Shown here in pieces: positions 36,009 to 45,046 of a stretch of 64,000 nt of DNA. The stretch is taken from NCBI RefSeq assembly GCF_900163715.1, contig NZ_FWFF01000022.1, positions 25,079-89,078 of the forward strand, read 5' to 3'. Positions within the stretch are counted from its first letter, which is position 1, and every line of letters begins with the position of its first letter. The position numbers were made by a program, and so were the translations under genes. Source of the DNA: Brevibacterium yomogidense (GTDB lineage Bacteria > Actinomycetota > Actinomycetes > Actinomycetales > Brevibacteriaceae). The notes beneath the pieces are model-generated. The model was not told the origin of the DNA, searched no databases, and saw nothing but the letters and a program-made list of their open reading frames with translations.

Positions 36009-37592
36009 GTGTCCGGTTCCACGGCCGCCGGCCCCAGCCCCGCTCGCGAGACAGGTGGGGAGCGGCTCGGCCCCCTCATGCGGGCCCTCGTCGTCATCGA
36101 GAAGGCCGGCAACAAGCTGCCGCACCCGTTCTGGCTCTTCCTGGGCCTCGCGCTGATCGTGATGCTCCTGTCCGCGCTGTTCTCCGCACTGGGGACGTCT
36201 GCGGTCAATCCCGCGACGGGCGAGGACGTCGTCGTCACCAACCTGTTCGGCGCGGAGGCGCTGCGCGATCTGGTGTCGAATGCGGTGAACAACTACGTGA
36301 CGTTCCCGGCGCTGGGCCTGGTGCTCGTCGTGCTGTTCGGCGTCGCAGTGGCGGAGCAGTCCGGGCTCATCCCCGCACTCATGAAGGCCGCTCTGCGCTC
36401 CGCCTCACCGCGGTGGGTCACGGTCATCGTCGCGCTCGTGGGCTCCGGCGCGTCGATGGCGTCGGACGCCGCGTATATGATCGTCATCCCCCTGGGCGGC
36501 ATTGCGTTCAAGGCGGTGGGCCGCAACCCGATCATCGGCTGTGCGGTCGCCTATGCGGCGACGTCCGGCGGCTATTCTGCGGCGCCGTTCGTCAACTCGC
36601 TCGATGCGATCCTCGGCGGGCTGTCGACGTCCGCCGCGCAGATCATCGACGAGTCGTACGTCGTCACACCCGTGGCGAACCTCTACTTCAACTTCGCGTC
36701 GATGTTCGTCGTGGCCTTCGCCGTGACGCTCGTGACGGAGCTGCTCCTCAACAAGCGCGGCGAGCAGCTGACCGTCGACGCCGACGCCGACGACGGGGTG
36801 GACGACCACCGGGAGTTCGCGCGCGGCGCCTCGGCGACGGAGAAGCGCGGCATGATCGCCGCACTCATCACCATGGTCCTGGGCATCGGCCTCGTCATCG
36901 TCCTGGCACTGCCGGAGGCCTCGTTCCTCCGTGACGCGGAGGGCGGCTTCGGCCCGGAGTCCGGTCTCATGGCCGGCATCGCCGCGATCGTCGGTCTGGG
37001 CTTCTTCGTGCTCGGCATCGCCTACGGAGTCGTGACCGGCTCGATCAGGACGTGGGAGACGATCCCCAACATGATGGCCGAGGGCGTGCGCCCCTTCGTC
37101 CAGGTGATGGTCCTGTTCTTCGCCGCCTCCCAGTTCCTCGCCGTCTTCTCCGCGTCGTCGCTGGGCGAGATCTTCGCGATCAACGGCGCGGAGTTCTTCC
37201 AGAGTGTCGATGCGGGTCCGTTCGTCATCCTCCTGGGCGCCTCGCTGCTCGTCGGGATGGGAGCACTCTTCATCACGTCGGGCACCGGCCTCTGGACGCT
37301 GCTGAGCGTCATCCTCGTGCCGATGCTCATGCTGCTGGGCATCTCGCCGGAGACGACGCAGGCGATGTACCGGATCGGCGACTCCACGTTCAACATCGTG
37401 TCTCCGATGAGCCCGTACTTCATCATGATCCTGGGCTTCGTGCAGCGCTACAAGAAGGACGCGGGCATCGGCACTCTGCTGTCGCTGACCATTCCTCTGA
37501 GCATCACCATGTGGCTGTGCTGGACGATCTTCTTCTTCGCATGGTGGGCTCTCGGCATCCCGTTCGGCCCGGGCACGAGCACCACCTACTGA
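36009..37592 (+). CDS. AbgT family transporter
   Basis: A 527-residue carrier with about twelve membrane segments. It matches the AbgT family (p-aminobenzoyl-glutamate transporters; some members export sulfonamides): LPHPFWLFLGLALIVM near the N-terminus, GSGASMASDAAYMIVIPLG (about residues 144-162), YAATSGGYSAAPFVNSLDA, and the C-terminal NIVSPMSPYF motif. An acidic loop (about 256-268) divides the halves. The GTG start follows GAGGAG at 5 nt. TACAGT (35919-35924) is a possible -10. No AbgA/AbgB amidohydrolase is adjacent, so the physiological substrate is open. Nothing is seen in the 223 nt upstream apart from GC-rich inverted repeats. Confidence 0.92.
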   Translation: MSGSTAAGPSPARETGGERLGPLMRALVVIEKAGNKLPHPFWLFLGLALIVMLLSALFSALGTSAVNPATGEDVVVTNLFGAEALRDLVSNAVNNYVTFPALGLVLVVLFGVAVAEQSGLIPALMKAALRSASPRWVTVIVALVGSGASMASDAAYMIVIPLGGIAFKAVGRNPIIGCAVAYAATSGGYSAAPFVNSLDAILGGLSTSAAQIIDESYVVTPVANLYFNFASMFVVAFAVTLVTELLLNKRGEQLTVDADADDGVDDHREFARGASATEKRGMIAALITMVLGIGLVIVLALPEASFLRDAEGGFGPESGLMAGIAAIVGLGFFVLGIAYGVVTGSIRTWETIPNMMAEGVRPFVQVMVLFFAASQFLAVFSASSLGEIFAINGAEFFQSVDAGPFVILLGASLLVGMGALFITSGTGLWTLLSVILVPMLMLLGISPETTQAMYRIGDSTFNIVSPMSPYFIMILGFVQRYKKDAGIGTLLSLTIPLSITMWLCWTIFFFAWWALGIPFGPGTSTTY

Positions 37593-37715
37593 CCGGCGCG
37601 ATCACGGCGACATCACGATCAGTCCGAGACGTGGGAATTCTGTGAAGTGATACAGGGTTCATCCATAGACTGGTCTCGACTCGACCACACCTGATCTTCG
37701 ATGGGAAGGACCCCG

Positions 37716-38525
37716 ATGAGCAATCCGCTCGTGCGCCGTGGCCTCAACGACGGAATCCGGGCGGGGCAGGAGCAGAACCGCATCCCGGCCCCCTCCGACC
37801 AGCAGCTGCAGGAGATGTACGACGCGCCGGCATACCAGTCCCAGCCGGTCGCCGAACGGTCGATGACCTACGACGACGTCCTCATGAAGACCGGGATCTG
37901 CTTCGCGGTCCTGCTCGCGGGCGCGGTCGTCGGATGGATCGTTCCGATGCTGGCGATGCCGTCGGCGATCGTGGCGCTGGTGATCGGCCTGATCATCGCG
38001 TTCAAGAAGGAGCCCAGCAAGGGCCTCATCCTGACCTATGCGGCGATCCAGGGCGTGTTCCTCGGCGGCATCTCGAGCACGTTCGAGAACGCGTACGACG
38101 GTATCGTCATGCAGGCGGTGCTGGGCACGCTCAGCGTCTTCCTCGTGATGTTCGCGCTGTTCAAGTTCAAGATCATCCGCATGAGCTCCGGCTTCATGAA
38201 GTTCCTCATGCTGGCGGTGGGCGGCTACGCCGTGTTCTCGCTGGTGAACTTCGGCTTCGCGATGCTGTCCGGCGGAGAGATGAACGCCCGCACGATGGAG
38301 ATCACGATCCTGGGCATCTCGATGCCGCTGGGCGTCCTCATCTCCGGTGTGGCAGTCGTGCTCGCGGCACTCACGCTGGTCTCGGACTTCCACATGATCG
38401 AACAGGGCGTGCGCCACAAGATCCCGGAGAAGTACTCGTGGGTCTGCGCGTTCTCGCTCATGGTCACCCTCGTGTGGCTCTACATCGAGATCCTGCGCCT
38501 GCTGTCGTACTTCCGGTCGAACTGA
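37716..38525 (+). CDS. Bax inhibitor-1/YccA family membrane protein
   Basis: A 269-residue, seven-helix protein of the BI-1/YccA-like family in its actinobacterial form. A hydrophilic N-terminus (residues 1-50) is followed by closely spaced helices from about residue 58. The sequence ends after the last helix (WLYIEILRLLSYFR), characteristic of the group, with Asp residues in the late helices. Some members conduct calcium or regulate membrane proteases; the role here is unknown. I start at MSNPLV because GAAGGA lies 5 nt upstream; an ATG five codons earlier has no such site. TAGACT at 37666-37671 may be the -10. Confidence 0.9.
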   Translation: MSNPLVRRGLNDGIRAGQEQNRIPAPSDQQLQEMYDAPAYQSQPVAERSMTYDDVLMKTGICFAVLLAGAVVGWIVPMLAMPSAIVALVIGLIIAFKKEPSKGLILTYAAIQGVFLGGISSTFENAYDGIVMQAVLGTLSVFLVMFALFKFKIIRMSSGFMKFLMLAVGGYAVFSLVNFGFAMLSGGEMNARTMEITILGISMPLGVLISGVAVVLAALTLVSDFHMIEQGVRHKIPEKYSWVCAFSLMVTLVWLYIEILRLLSYFRSN

Positions 38526-38545
38526 CGGGTTCGACAAGGCAGACG

Positions 38546-38845
38546 ATGCAGACGGACATGACGGCGGCGGCCCTCCTGGAGGAGGTCCGCCGCCTTCGTG
38601 TTCGCGTGATGGGCCTGTCGACGCCGCAGCTGGACTCCGGGAGGCGCATGCGCATCCGGGAGGCCCTCGCCCATCTGTCCGATCTGCGCGCGGACGGGCG
38701 CCGGGTGCCGGTCCTGGAGGACCGGGTGCTCGCCGATCAGGTCGTCGTCCTCCTCACCGACTGCCTGCCGGAGTACGGAGCGACTGACACGCAGACCGCC
38801 ACGGCCCTCACGATCGCAGAGGAACTGCGCCGCGACCTCGCGTAG
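38546..38845 (+). CDS. Hypothetical protein, 99 residues
   Basis: No family recognised. A small, soluble and probably all-helical protein, rich in Leu, Arg, Asp and Ala, with LLEEVRRLRVRVMGLS and LEDRVLADQVVVLLTDCLPE. It follows the BI-1 gene by 20 nt on the same strand and is likely cotranscribed. AAGG lies upstream of the first ATG; an ATG four codons later is an alternative start. Codon use matches the neighbours, so I think it is real. Confidence 0.65.
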   Translation: MQTDMTAAALLEEVRRLRVRVMGLSTPQLDSGRRMRIREALAHLSDLRADGRRVPVLEDRVLADQVVVLLTDCLPEYGATDTQTATALTIAEELRRDLA

Positions 38846-38941
38846 TCGTCGCCCGGTCCTCGCCCACACCCACGCTCATTCACCTCGAACCCGCCCGCGC
38901 CCACTGCGCGGTGCGCCATGCCGGAAGGAGGTCGGTCCTCG

Positions 38942-39415
38942 ATGGCCGATGCACAGCCACACCAGGGTCCTCACGGAGAAGACCTCTTCGATGCGATGAA
39001 CTTCCACACCCGCAAGTGGGTGCGACCGGAGGACCTCAATGCGAACGGCACGCTGTTCGGCGGCAGCCTGCTGCGGTGGATCGACGATGAGGCAGTCGTC
39101 TACGCGATGATCCAGCTGGGCAATCAGCGGATCGTCACCAAGTACATCTCGGAGATCGAGTTCGTGTCCTCCGCGACGCAGGGCGACATCCTGGAGATCG
39201 GCCTGCAGGCCGTGCACTTCGGACGCACCTCGCTGACGATGCGCTGCGAGGTCCGGAACATCATCACCGGCGACACCATCCTGTCGATCGACAAGATCGT
39301 GTTCGTGGGGCTCAACGAGGAGGGGCAGCCCGAGCCGCACGGGTACTCGACGATCACGTACTCGCGGGACCGCTTCCCGGAGGACCTCCGGACACGGAAC
39401 CGGTCGATCGTCTGA
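38942..39415 (+). CDS. Acyl-CoA thioesterase, hotdog fold (YciA type)
   Basis: A 157-residue hotdog-fold enzyme hydrolysing acyl-CoA to the free acid and CoA. The signature NANGTLFGGSLLRWIDDEA (about residues 34-52) includes the catalytic Asp region of the YciA/ACOT type, and EFVSSATQGDILEIG follows. GGAAGGAGG sits upstream of the ATG at 38942 and decides against the ATG eight codons earlier, which has no site. A bidirectional hairpin follows. Confidence 0.9.
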   Translation: MADAQPHQGPHGEDLFDAMNFHTRKWVRPEDLNANGTLFGGSLLRWIDDEAVVYAMIQLGNQRIVTKYISEIEFVSSATQGDILEIGLQAVHFGRTSLTMRCEVRNIITGDTILSIDKIVFVGLNEEGQPEPHGYSTITYSRDRFPEDLRTRNRSIV

Positions 39416-39432
39416 GGGGTGCAGCCGTTGAA

Positions 39433-39464
39433 GGGCGCGGCACCTCGTGTGAGGTGCCGCGCCC
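39433..39464. terminator. Hairpin terminator between convergent genes
   Basis: GGGCGCGGCACCTC (39433-39446) pairs perfectly with 39451-39464 across a 4-nt loop. It lies 17 nt after the thioesterase stop and 42 nt from the end of the convergent TRAP lipoprotein gene. Confidence 0.8.
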
Positions 39465-39506
39465 AGCACCGGTGCGGCGGAAGCTCGGATCAGCGGATCA
39501 GCCTGA

Positions 39507-40796
39507 TCAGCTGGGCCGGTGCTCCAGCATGGACTCCTCGAACAGAGCCGTGGCGAGCGGCGTGTAGTCGGTCTCCGGGTCGTACCACTCGTCGAACTCG
39601 GAGAACTCGCCGCCTTCCTCGTAGCCCATCTCCTCGATCGTGGAGGTCCAGTGCTCGCGCGATGCGTCGAGGCGCTCCACGATGTCATCGCCGATGACGC
39701 CGGACTCCGCGACGTCCTCGCGCAGGAGCTCTGCGAACGATCGGACCTCGTCCTGAAGGTCGGACGACGCCTCCTCGATGTCGACTCCGGTCTCATTCAC
39801 AGTCGTGATCGCATCGACCTTGCTGCCGATCCCTGATTCCAGGCTGCCCTGGTAATACTGGTCGAACGCGTCGAAGAGGATCTGCTGATAGGCCAGCGGA
39901 AGCTGCTCGACGCCCGTGCCGGTGAGGATCGCACCGGACACGCGGGGGAAACTCGTCTCCGTCGGGTAGCCCAGAGTCGGGGCGACCTCGAAGAACCCGC
40001 CCTGGACGACGTCGGACAGAACGGCGAGCGTGCAGTCGATGGTCCCGCGCTGCAGCGCCTCATAGGCCTCGACACCCGCGATCGACACCGGGGTGCCTCC
40101 CACATGATCGACCATGTCGTTCGCCGCGGGAGACCCCACGCGCACCTGCAGGCCCTGCCAATCGTCCAGATCAGGCGCGGGTTCGGTGCAGATCGAGTAG
40201 TAGTTGCTCGATGCCATCACCGGGACGAAGGGCGTCACGCCGTTGTCCTCGAGCTCCGCGAGGATCTCCGGTGTCTTCCAGGCGACGTCCGCTGCGACGG
40301 TGTTCACGATCATCTCGCCGAGCATGGGGGAGGACGGATCGCCGCCCAGCATGTCGTTGAGCGCGTTGAAGGCGGGGAACCGGGCCGGGTCGTACGAGGG
40401 GAGTGTGAAGGCCATGTCGACGCGACCGTCGGCGAGGGCGTCGTGGATCTCGTCGTAGGTGGCGATCGACTGGTTCCAGGCGAGATCGACTGTGATCTTC
40501 CCGCCGGACCGCTCCTCGACGGCCTCCTTGAAGTTCGTGCCCATCGGGGACTGCGGTGACTCCATCGACGTCGCCGGGATCTGATAGTTGATCGTCACCG
40601 GGTCGAGGTCCGCGATGGCGGCGTCGATGTCCTCCTGTGGGGCCCCGTACTCATAGCCGTCGCCGGCTTCGCCGGATGAGCCTCCCGCGCCGGCACTGCC
40701 GGCGCACGCGGAGAGAGCCAGGCTGAGCGCCGCGACGGCGGCTGTGGCGGTGACGGCTCGTGACCGTGCGGACCATGGCTGAAGTGCCCTTTTCAT
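39507..40796 (-). CDS. TRAP-type solute-binding lipoprotein (DctP family)
   Basis: A 429-residue secreted lipoprotein. A basic start, a hydrophobic core and the lipobox LSAC with Cys31 give membrane anchoring. The mature part matches DctP-type binding proteins: WNQSIATYDEIHDALADGRV (about residues 108-127), the conserved Arg in LQVRVGSP, and EALQRGTIDC (about 247-256). Such proteins bind carboxylate-containing ligands for DctQ/DctM importers. No DctQ or DctM gene lies next to it, which is unusual. AAAGGTG lies 5 nt before the ATG. It is divergent from a CoA ligase, hinting at an organic acid substrate. Confidence 0.9.
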   Translation of the reverse strand: MKRALQPWSARSRAVTATAAVAALSLALSACAGSAGAGGSSGEAGDGYEYGAPQEDIDAAIADLDPVTINYQIPATSMESPQSPMGTNFKEAVEERSGGKITVDLAWNQSIATYDEIHDALADGRVDMAFTLPSYDPARFPAFNALNDMLGGDPSSPMLGEMIVNTVAADVAWKTPEILAELEDNGVTPFVPVMASSNYYSICTEPAPDLDDWQGLQVRVGSPAANDMVDHVGGTPVSIAGVEAYEALQRGTIDCTLAVLSDVVQGGFFEVAPTLGYPTETSFPRVSGAILTGTGVEQLPLAYQQILFDAFDQYYQGSLESGIGSKVDAITTVNETGVDIEEASSDLQDEVRSFAELLREDVAESGVIGDDIVERLDASREHWTSTIEEMGYEEGGEFSEFDEWYDPETDYTPLATALFEESMLEHRPS

Positions 40797-40843
40797 GTGT
40801 TCACCTTTGAATCAAATGCGGAAAGGACGAAGCCCGAAAAAAA

Positions 40844-40917
40844 TGAAACAAGCTTCACTTGTGAGAGTAGCAAAGGAATAGGCCGGATTGACCTCGTTCG
40901 ATTCCACACCCTAATCT
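40844..40917. promoter_or_regulatory. Divergent promoter region with a possible operator
   Basis: This is one of the few AT-rich stretches in the window. On the plus strand TTGACC (40888-40893), an 18-nt spacer and TAATCT (40912-40917) form a strong promoter for the CoA ligase. On the minus strand TACTCT (40869-40864) is a candidate -10 for the TRAP lipoprotein. ACAAG (40848-40852) and CTTGT (40858-40862) form a 5-bp inverted repeat just inside the lipoprotein transcript, a possible repressor site. Confidence 0.5.
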
Positions 40918-40997
40918 GCAGGTGAGAGGCACACACGCGCGTCAGCAGAGTCGCGACGAGAACGCTGTGGCCGCCGGAGCAAGAGGGGCTCGATACC

Positions 40998-42542
40998 GTG
41001 ACACAGCAATCCGCGACACAGGGATCCACGCAGGCGCAGCAGTCGACGGCGGCGACGGATGCGCCGCTGCTCGACGTGGACGTCCGTGCGACGTTCCAGG
41101 AGCAGTTCGAGGCTCTCGCCGCATCACGCGGGGAGGTCACAGCACTCATCGACGCGACCGATACCAGCACCTTCGCCCAGCTGGAGGCCCGCACGAACCA
41201 GCTCGCCCGGCACTTCCAGGAGCGTGGGGCGGAGGTCGGGGACTTCGTGCTCATCTCGTCACGCATCGGCTCGCTCATCATGCACGCGGCGATCGCTGCG
41301 TGGAAGATCGGTGCGGTCCCCATGCCGGTGTCCGACAAGCTCGTGCAGAGCGAGCTCGACGCCATCGTCGAAGTGGGGAGCCCCGCTCTGGCCGTCGACA
41401 CGACCGACCGGGCGCTGTCGGTCCCGCGGATCACAGACCTGAGCGCGGCCGACGAGCTCTCCGCGGACCCGCTGCCGGCCGTGGTCTCACCCCAGCTCAA
41501 GTCCCCGACGTCCGGCGGCAGCACGGGCCGACCCAAGCTCATCGTCTCCGGGGCCGTTGGCGATCCTGCGGCGATCGCGCAGCTGGGCAGAGTCATGGGT
41601 GTGCCGGAGAACGGCGTCTGCCTCATTACTGCGGCGCTCTACCACAACGCCTCCTTCAGCGACGCGCTCGCCGCACTCACCCTGGGGAACACGACGGTGC
41701 TCATGGAGCGCTTCGACCCGGAGACCACGCTGGTCATGATCGAGAAGCACCGCGCCACGTGGGTCTACGCGGTGCCCGCGATGATGCAGCGCATCTGGAA
41801 GCTGCCCGACGACGTGAAGTTCGGCTATGACCTGTCATCCGTGGAGACCTTCTTCCACGTCGCGGCCCCATGCCCGCAGTGGCTCAAGCGCGCGTGGATC
41901 GACTGGCTGGGTGCAGACGTGATCTACGAGCTGTACGGACCCACGGAGGGGCAGGCGGCGACTGCGCTCACCGGCGCGGAATGGCTCGAGCACCCGGGCT
42001 CTGTCGGGACTCCCAAGGTGGGCGAGGTGAGTATCCGAGACGACGACGGCAACCCGGTCCCGGTCGGGGAGACGGGCGAGGTCTGGCTGCGGCGAGGCGT
42101 CGGCGAGCCGCCGTCGTACCACTACCTGGGCGCCGAGGCCGAGTCCGCCGAGGACCAGTGGGAGACGGTGGGAGACATCGGACGGGTGGACGAGGACGGC
42201 TACCTGTACCTCACCGACCGGCGATCCGACATGCTGCTGGTGGGTGGTGTGAACGTCTACCCGGCAGAAGTGGAGGCGGTCAGTGATATGCACCCCGCCG
42301 TCCTCGCCTCCTGCTGCGTGGGGATCCCGGACGAGGACCTGGGCTCCGTTCCCGCTCTCATCATCGAGACCGCCGATGGCGAGGTCCCCGGAGACTTCGA
42401 CGGATTCCTCACCGAGCACCTGGCGAAGGTGAAGAGGCCGCGCCACATCGTCGGCACGACGCGACAGCTGCGCGACGCGGCGGGCAAGATCCGCAAGCGC
42501 GAGATCAAGAGGGAGTTCCTGGAACCGACAGCCCAGAGCTGA
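40998..42542 (+). CDS. AMP-dependent acyl-CoA ligase (adenylate-forming)
   Basis: A 514-residue ANL-superfamily ligase. The P-loop is SGGSTGRPKL (about residues 174-183), the A5 motif YELYGPTEGQ lies near 312-321, the A8 hinge TDRRSDMLLVGGVNVYP near 406-422, and the A10 catalytic Lys lies in GKIRKREIKREF near the end. The SGGSTG form and C-terminus resemble acid-CoA ligases such as those acting on bile or aromatic acids, but the substrate cannot be read from sequence. The N-terminal 25 residues are Gln/Ser/Thr-rich. The GTG start has AGAGGGG upstream. It is likely cotranscribed with the DUF1989 gene 115 nt downstream. Confidence 0.9.
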   Translation: MTQQSATQGSTQAQQSTAATDAPLLDVDVRATFQEQFEALAASRGEVTALIDATDTSTFAQLEARTNQLARHFQERGAEVGDFVLISSRIGSLIMHAAIAAWKIGAVPMPVSDKLVQSELDAIVEVGSPALAVDTTDRALSVPRITDLSAADELSADPLPAVVSPQLKSPTSGGSTGRPKLIVSGAVGDPAAIAQLGRVMGVPENGVCLITAALYHNASFSDALAALTLGNTTVLMERFDPETTLVMIEKHRATWVYAVPAMMQRIWKLPDDVKFGYDLSSVETFFHVAAPCPQWLKRAWIDWLGADVIYELYGPTEGQAATALTGAEWLEHPGSVGTPKVGEVSIRDDDGNPVPVGETGEVWLRRGVGEPPSYHYLGAEAESAEDQWETVGDIGRVDEDGYLYLTDRRSDMLLVGGVNVYPAEVEAVSDMHPAVLASCCVGIPDEDLGSVPALIIETADGEVPGDFDGFLTEHLAKVKRPRHIVGTTRQLRDAAGKIRKREIKREFLEPTAQS

Positions 42543-42556
42543 CAGCCTGGAGCGGA

Positions 42557-42610
42557 CGAGCGCCTCCGGACCGGACCGGATGAGCGAGCGCCTTCGGGCC
42601 GGACCGGATG
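42557..42610 (+). repeat. Imperfect 26-bp direct repeat
   Basis: CGAGCGCCTCCGG plus 13 more bases (42557-42582) recurs with a few changes at 42585-42610. It fills the gap between the CoA ligase and DUF1989 genes. No function is evident. Confidence 0.6.
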
Positions 42611-42657
42611 GGACCGGGCCGGACCGACAGGCCGCAGGCCGACGAAGGAGAGCAACG

Positions 42658-43515
42658 ATGGATCTGACAGCAGCCGCGTACCAGTCCGTGCCCGGAGGTC
42701 CGCTCGATGTCGACCGGGCCTTCTACACGGCGATCCGGGATCGCTCGCCCCAGCAGCAGAGTCTGGTGGAGGACCTGACGGTGCCCATCCGCTCGGGTCG
42801 AGCATGGGTCGTGCCTGCCGGGCACGTCTGCCGCATCACCACCATCGAGGGCCCGCAGGTGGCGGACCTGAACATCTGGAGCCTGGCGGATCCGAGGGAG
42901 AGGATGTGGGCTGCGCGGACCCGTCAGCTCCAGGCCGCGCACGTCACCGAGTTCGACCGCCTGTGGTCCACGCTGCCCTTCCTGCGGCCGATGGTGACGA
43001 TCACCGGAGACTCGCTGCGCGACTACGGCGAAGACTCGGAGGGCGGCCGCGTCCACGATCTGCTGGGCACCCGCTGCGACCCCTACGTCAACCGGATGCT
43101 CGAGGGAGAGGATTTCGACTACCACTGCCACTCGAACCTCACCCGCGCCATCGCCCCGCATGCGCTCACGGAGTTCGACGTCCACGACGTCCTCAACGTC
43201 TTCCAGTGCACCGGCCTCAACGACCGCGATGAGTACTTCATGAAGACCTGCCCGGCGCAGCAGGGCGACCACTTCGAGTTCTTCGCCGAGTTCAACCTGC
43301 TCGTGGCGCTGTCGACGTGTCCCGGCGGGGACCTCTCCGTGCCGATGTTCGGTGAGGACGCGGGCGATGCGCTCAGCGTGTGCCACCCGCTGGGCGTCGA
43401 GGTGTTCGCACTCGACGACGAGCTGCTGGCGGGCTGGGAGCAGCCGCGCAGGGCGGCCTATGCCGGACAGCACGGCATGGCCGGTCGGGAGTGGGTTGAC
43501 GCCGACCGCGCCTGA
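42658..43515 (+). CDS. DUF1989 (urea carboxylase-associated family) protein
   Basis: A 285-residue protein of the DUF1989 family, first noted next to urea carboxylase genes. Family features: VPAGHVCRI (about residues 57-65), VADLNIW with ERMWAARTRQLQ (about 73-94), a FDYHCHSNL segment, and NVFQCTGLNDRDEYFMK (about 180-196). Conserved Cys, His and Asp residues suggest a metal or small-ligand site, but the reaction is not established for the family. GAAGGAG precedes the ATG. No urea carboxylase or allophanate hydrolase is nearby; instead it sits behind a CoA ligase. Confidence 0.87.
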   Translation: MDLTAAAYQSVPGGPLDVDRAFYTAIRDRSPQQQSLVEDLTVPIRSGRAWVVPAGHVCRITTIEGPQVADLNIWSLADPRERMWAARTRQLQAAHVTEFDRLWSTLPFLRPMVTITGDSLRDYGEDSEGGRVHDLLGTRCDPYVNRMLEGEDFDYHCHSNLTRAIAPHALTEFDVHDVLNVFQCTGLNDRDEYFMKTCPAQQGDHFEFFAEFNLLVALSTCPGGDLSVPMFGEDAGDALSVCHPLGVEVFALDDELLAGWEQPRRAAYAGQHGMAGREWVDADRA

Positions 43516-43588
43516 GTCCGCGTGCGGTTCGTCGAGTGGACCGTCCCACCCCCTCGACCCCCGCCCGGAACCGGTCTAGCGTGGAGGT

Positions 43589-45046
43589 GTGAGCACCCAC
43601 GATGAAGTCCTCTCACCCGTCGACGCGCAGCCCACCGCAGACTCCCGCCCGTCTGACATCACCACTCTGGGCGGGCTCCGTGCCGCGGGATACCGGTATC
43701 GCTCGCTGCGCGATGAGATCCGCACCAATCTGCTGGCGAAGCTCGCTGCCGGTGAGGACCCGTGGCCGGGCCTCCACGGGTTCGAGGCCACGGTGCTGCC
43801 CCAGGTGGAGCGCGCACTCATCGCGGGCCACGACATCGTGCTGCTGGGCGAGCGGGGACAGGGCAAGTCCCGACTCCTCCGCGCGCTGACGCACCTGCTC
43901 GACGAATGGTCGCCCGCGATCGCGGACACCGACCTCTCCGAGGACCCGTTCCTGCCGATCACCGCGGCGGCTCGGACGCGAGCCGCGGCGGACGGCGATG
44001 CCCTCCCCATCGTGTGGCGGCACCGGTCGGAGCGGTTCGTCGAGAAGCTCGCCACACCGGACACCTCCGTCGCAGACATGATCGGCGACGTCGACCCGAT
44101 GAAGGTCGCAGAGGGCCGTAGCCTGGGCGACCCGGAGACGATCCACTTCGGCCTGGTGCCCCGCGCGCACCGCGGCATCGTCGCGATCAATGAGCTGCCC
44201 GACCTGGCGGAGCGCATCCAGGTCGCGCTGCTGACCGTCATGGAGGAGCGCGATGTGCAGATCCGCGGCTATGTGCTGCGCCTGCCCCTGGACGTGCTCG
44301 TCGTCGCCTCCGCGAACCCGGAGGACTACACGAACCGCGGCCGCATCATCACGCCGCTCAAGGACCGGTTCGGTGCGGAGGTCCGCACCCACTACCCGGA
44401 CGACCTCGCCGGTGAGATCGCGATCATCCGGCAGGAGGCCGCACTCGCCGCGGAGGTGCCCGACCACCTCCTCGAGATCATCGCCCGTTTCACCAGAGGG
44501 CTGCGGGAGTCACCTGCGATCGACCAGTCGTCGGGGGTGTCCGCACGGTTCGCGATCGCGGCTGCGGAGACGGTCGGGGCGGCCGCCCGCCACCGGGCCG
44601 CCGTCCGCGGGGTCGACGGTGCGGCTGACGACGCCGAAGCCGTCGCCCGGCCCGTCGACCTCGGCACCGTGGTCGACGTGCTGCGGGGCAAGGTGGAGTT
44701 CGAGCCCGGCGAGGAGGGCCGTGAGCGCGACATCCTCGACTACGGCCTGAGGATCGCGACGGCTGAGACTGCCCGCGAACGGCTCGCCGGCGTCGACCTC
44801 GGGCCGCTCGTCGCCGCCTTCGACGGCGACCTCACCCTCCTTACGGGCGCGCGGGTCACCGCGGCGGAGGTCCTCGACGATCTCCCGGACCTCGCAGAGT
44901 CGGAGCTCTACGACACCGTTGCGGAACGACTCGACGCGACTACGGCGGGACAGCGCGCCGCGGCGATCGAGCTGGCGCTCGAGGGCCTCTACCTGTCACG
45001 GAAGCTGTCGAAGGCGACGGGGGAGGGGCAGTCGGTCTATGGCTGA
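43589..45046 (+). CDS. MoxR/magnesium-chelatase-like AAA ATPase
   Basis: A 485-residue AAA+ protein partnered with a VWA protein. Walker A is GERGQGKS (residues 87-94). The Walker B equivalent reads GIVAINELPDL, so Asn201-Glu202 stands where Asp-Glu is usual. NPEDYTNRGRIITPLKDRFG (about 237-256) is the sensor-1/arginine-finger region. The C-terminal part is helical. Such ATPases remodel complexes, often loading metal or cofactors. The GTG start lies 6 nt after TAGCGT (43577-43582), and the gap also contains GGAGG. The VWA gene overlaps its end by 8 nt, so the two are cotranslated. Confidence 0.88.
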   Translation: MSTHDEVLSPVDAQPTADSRPSDITTLGGLRAAGYRYRSLRDEIRTNLLAKLAAGEDPWPGLHGFEATVLPQVERALIAGHDIVLLGERGQGKSRLLRALTHLLDEWSPAIADTDLSEDPFLPITAAARTRAAADGDALPIVWRHRSERFVEKLATPDTSVADMIGDVDPMKVAEGRSLGDPETIHFGLVPRAHRGIVAINELPDLAERIQVALLTVMEERDVQIRGYVLRLPLDVLVVASANPEDYTNRGRIITPLKDRFGAEVRTHYPDDLAGEIAIIRQEAALAAEVPDHLLEIIARFTRGLRESPAIDQSSGVSARFAIAAAETVGAAARHRAAVRGVDGAADDAEAVARPVDLGTVVDVLRGKVEFEPGEEGRERDILDYGLRIATAETARERLAGVDLGPLVAAFDGDLTLLTGARVTAAEVLDDLPDLAESELYDTVAERLDATTAGQRAAAIELALEGLYLSRKLSKATGEGQSVYG

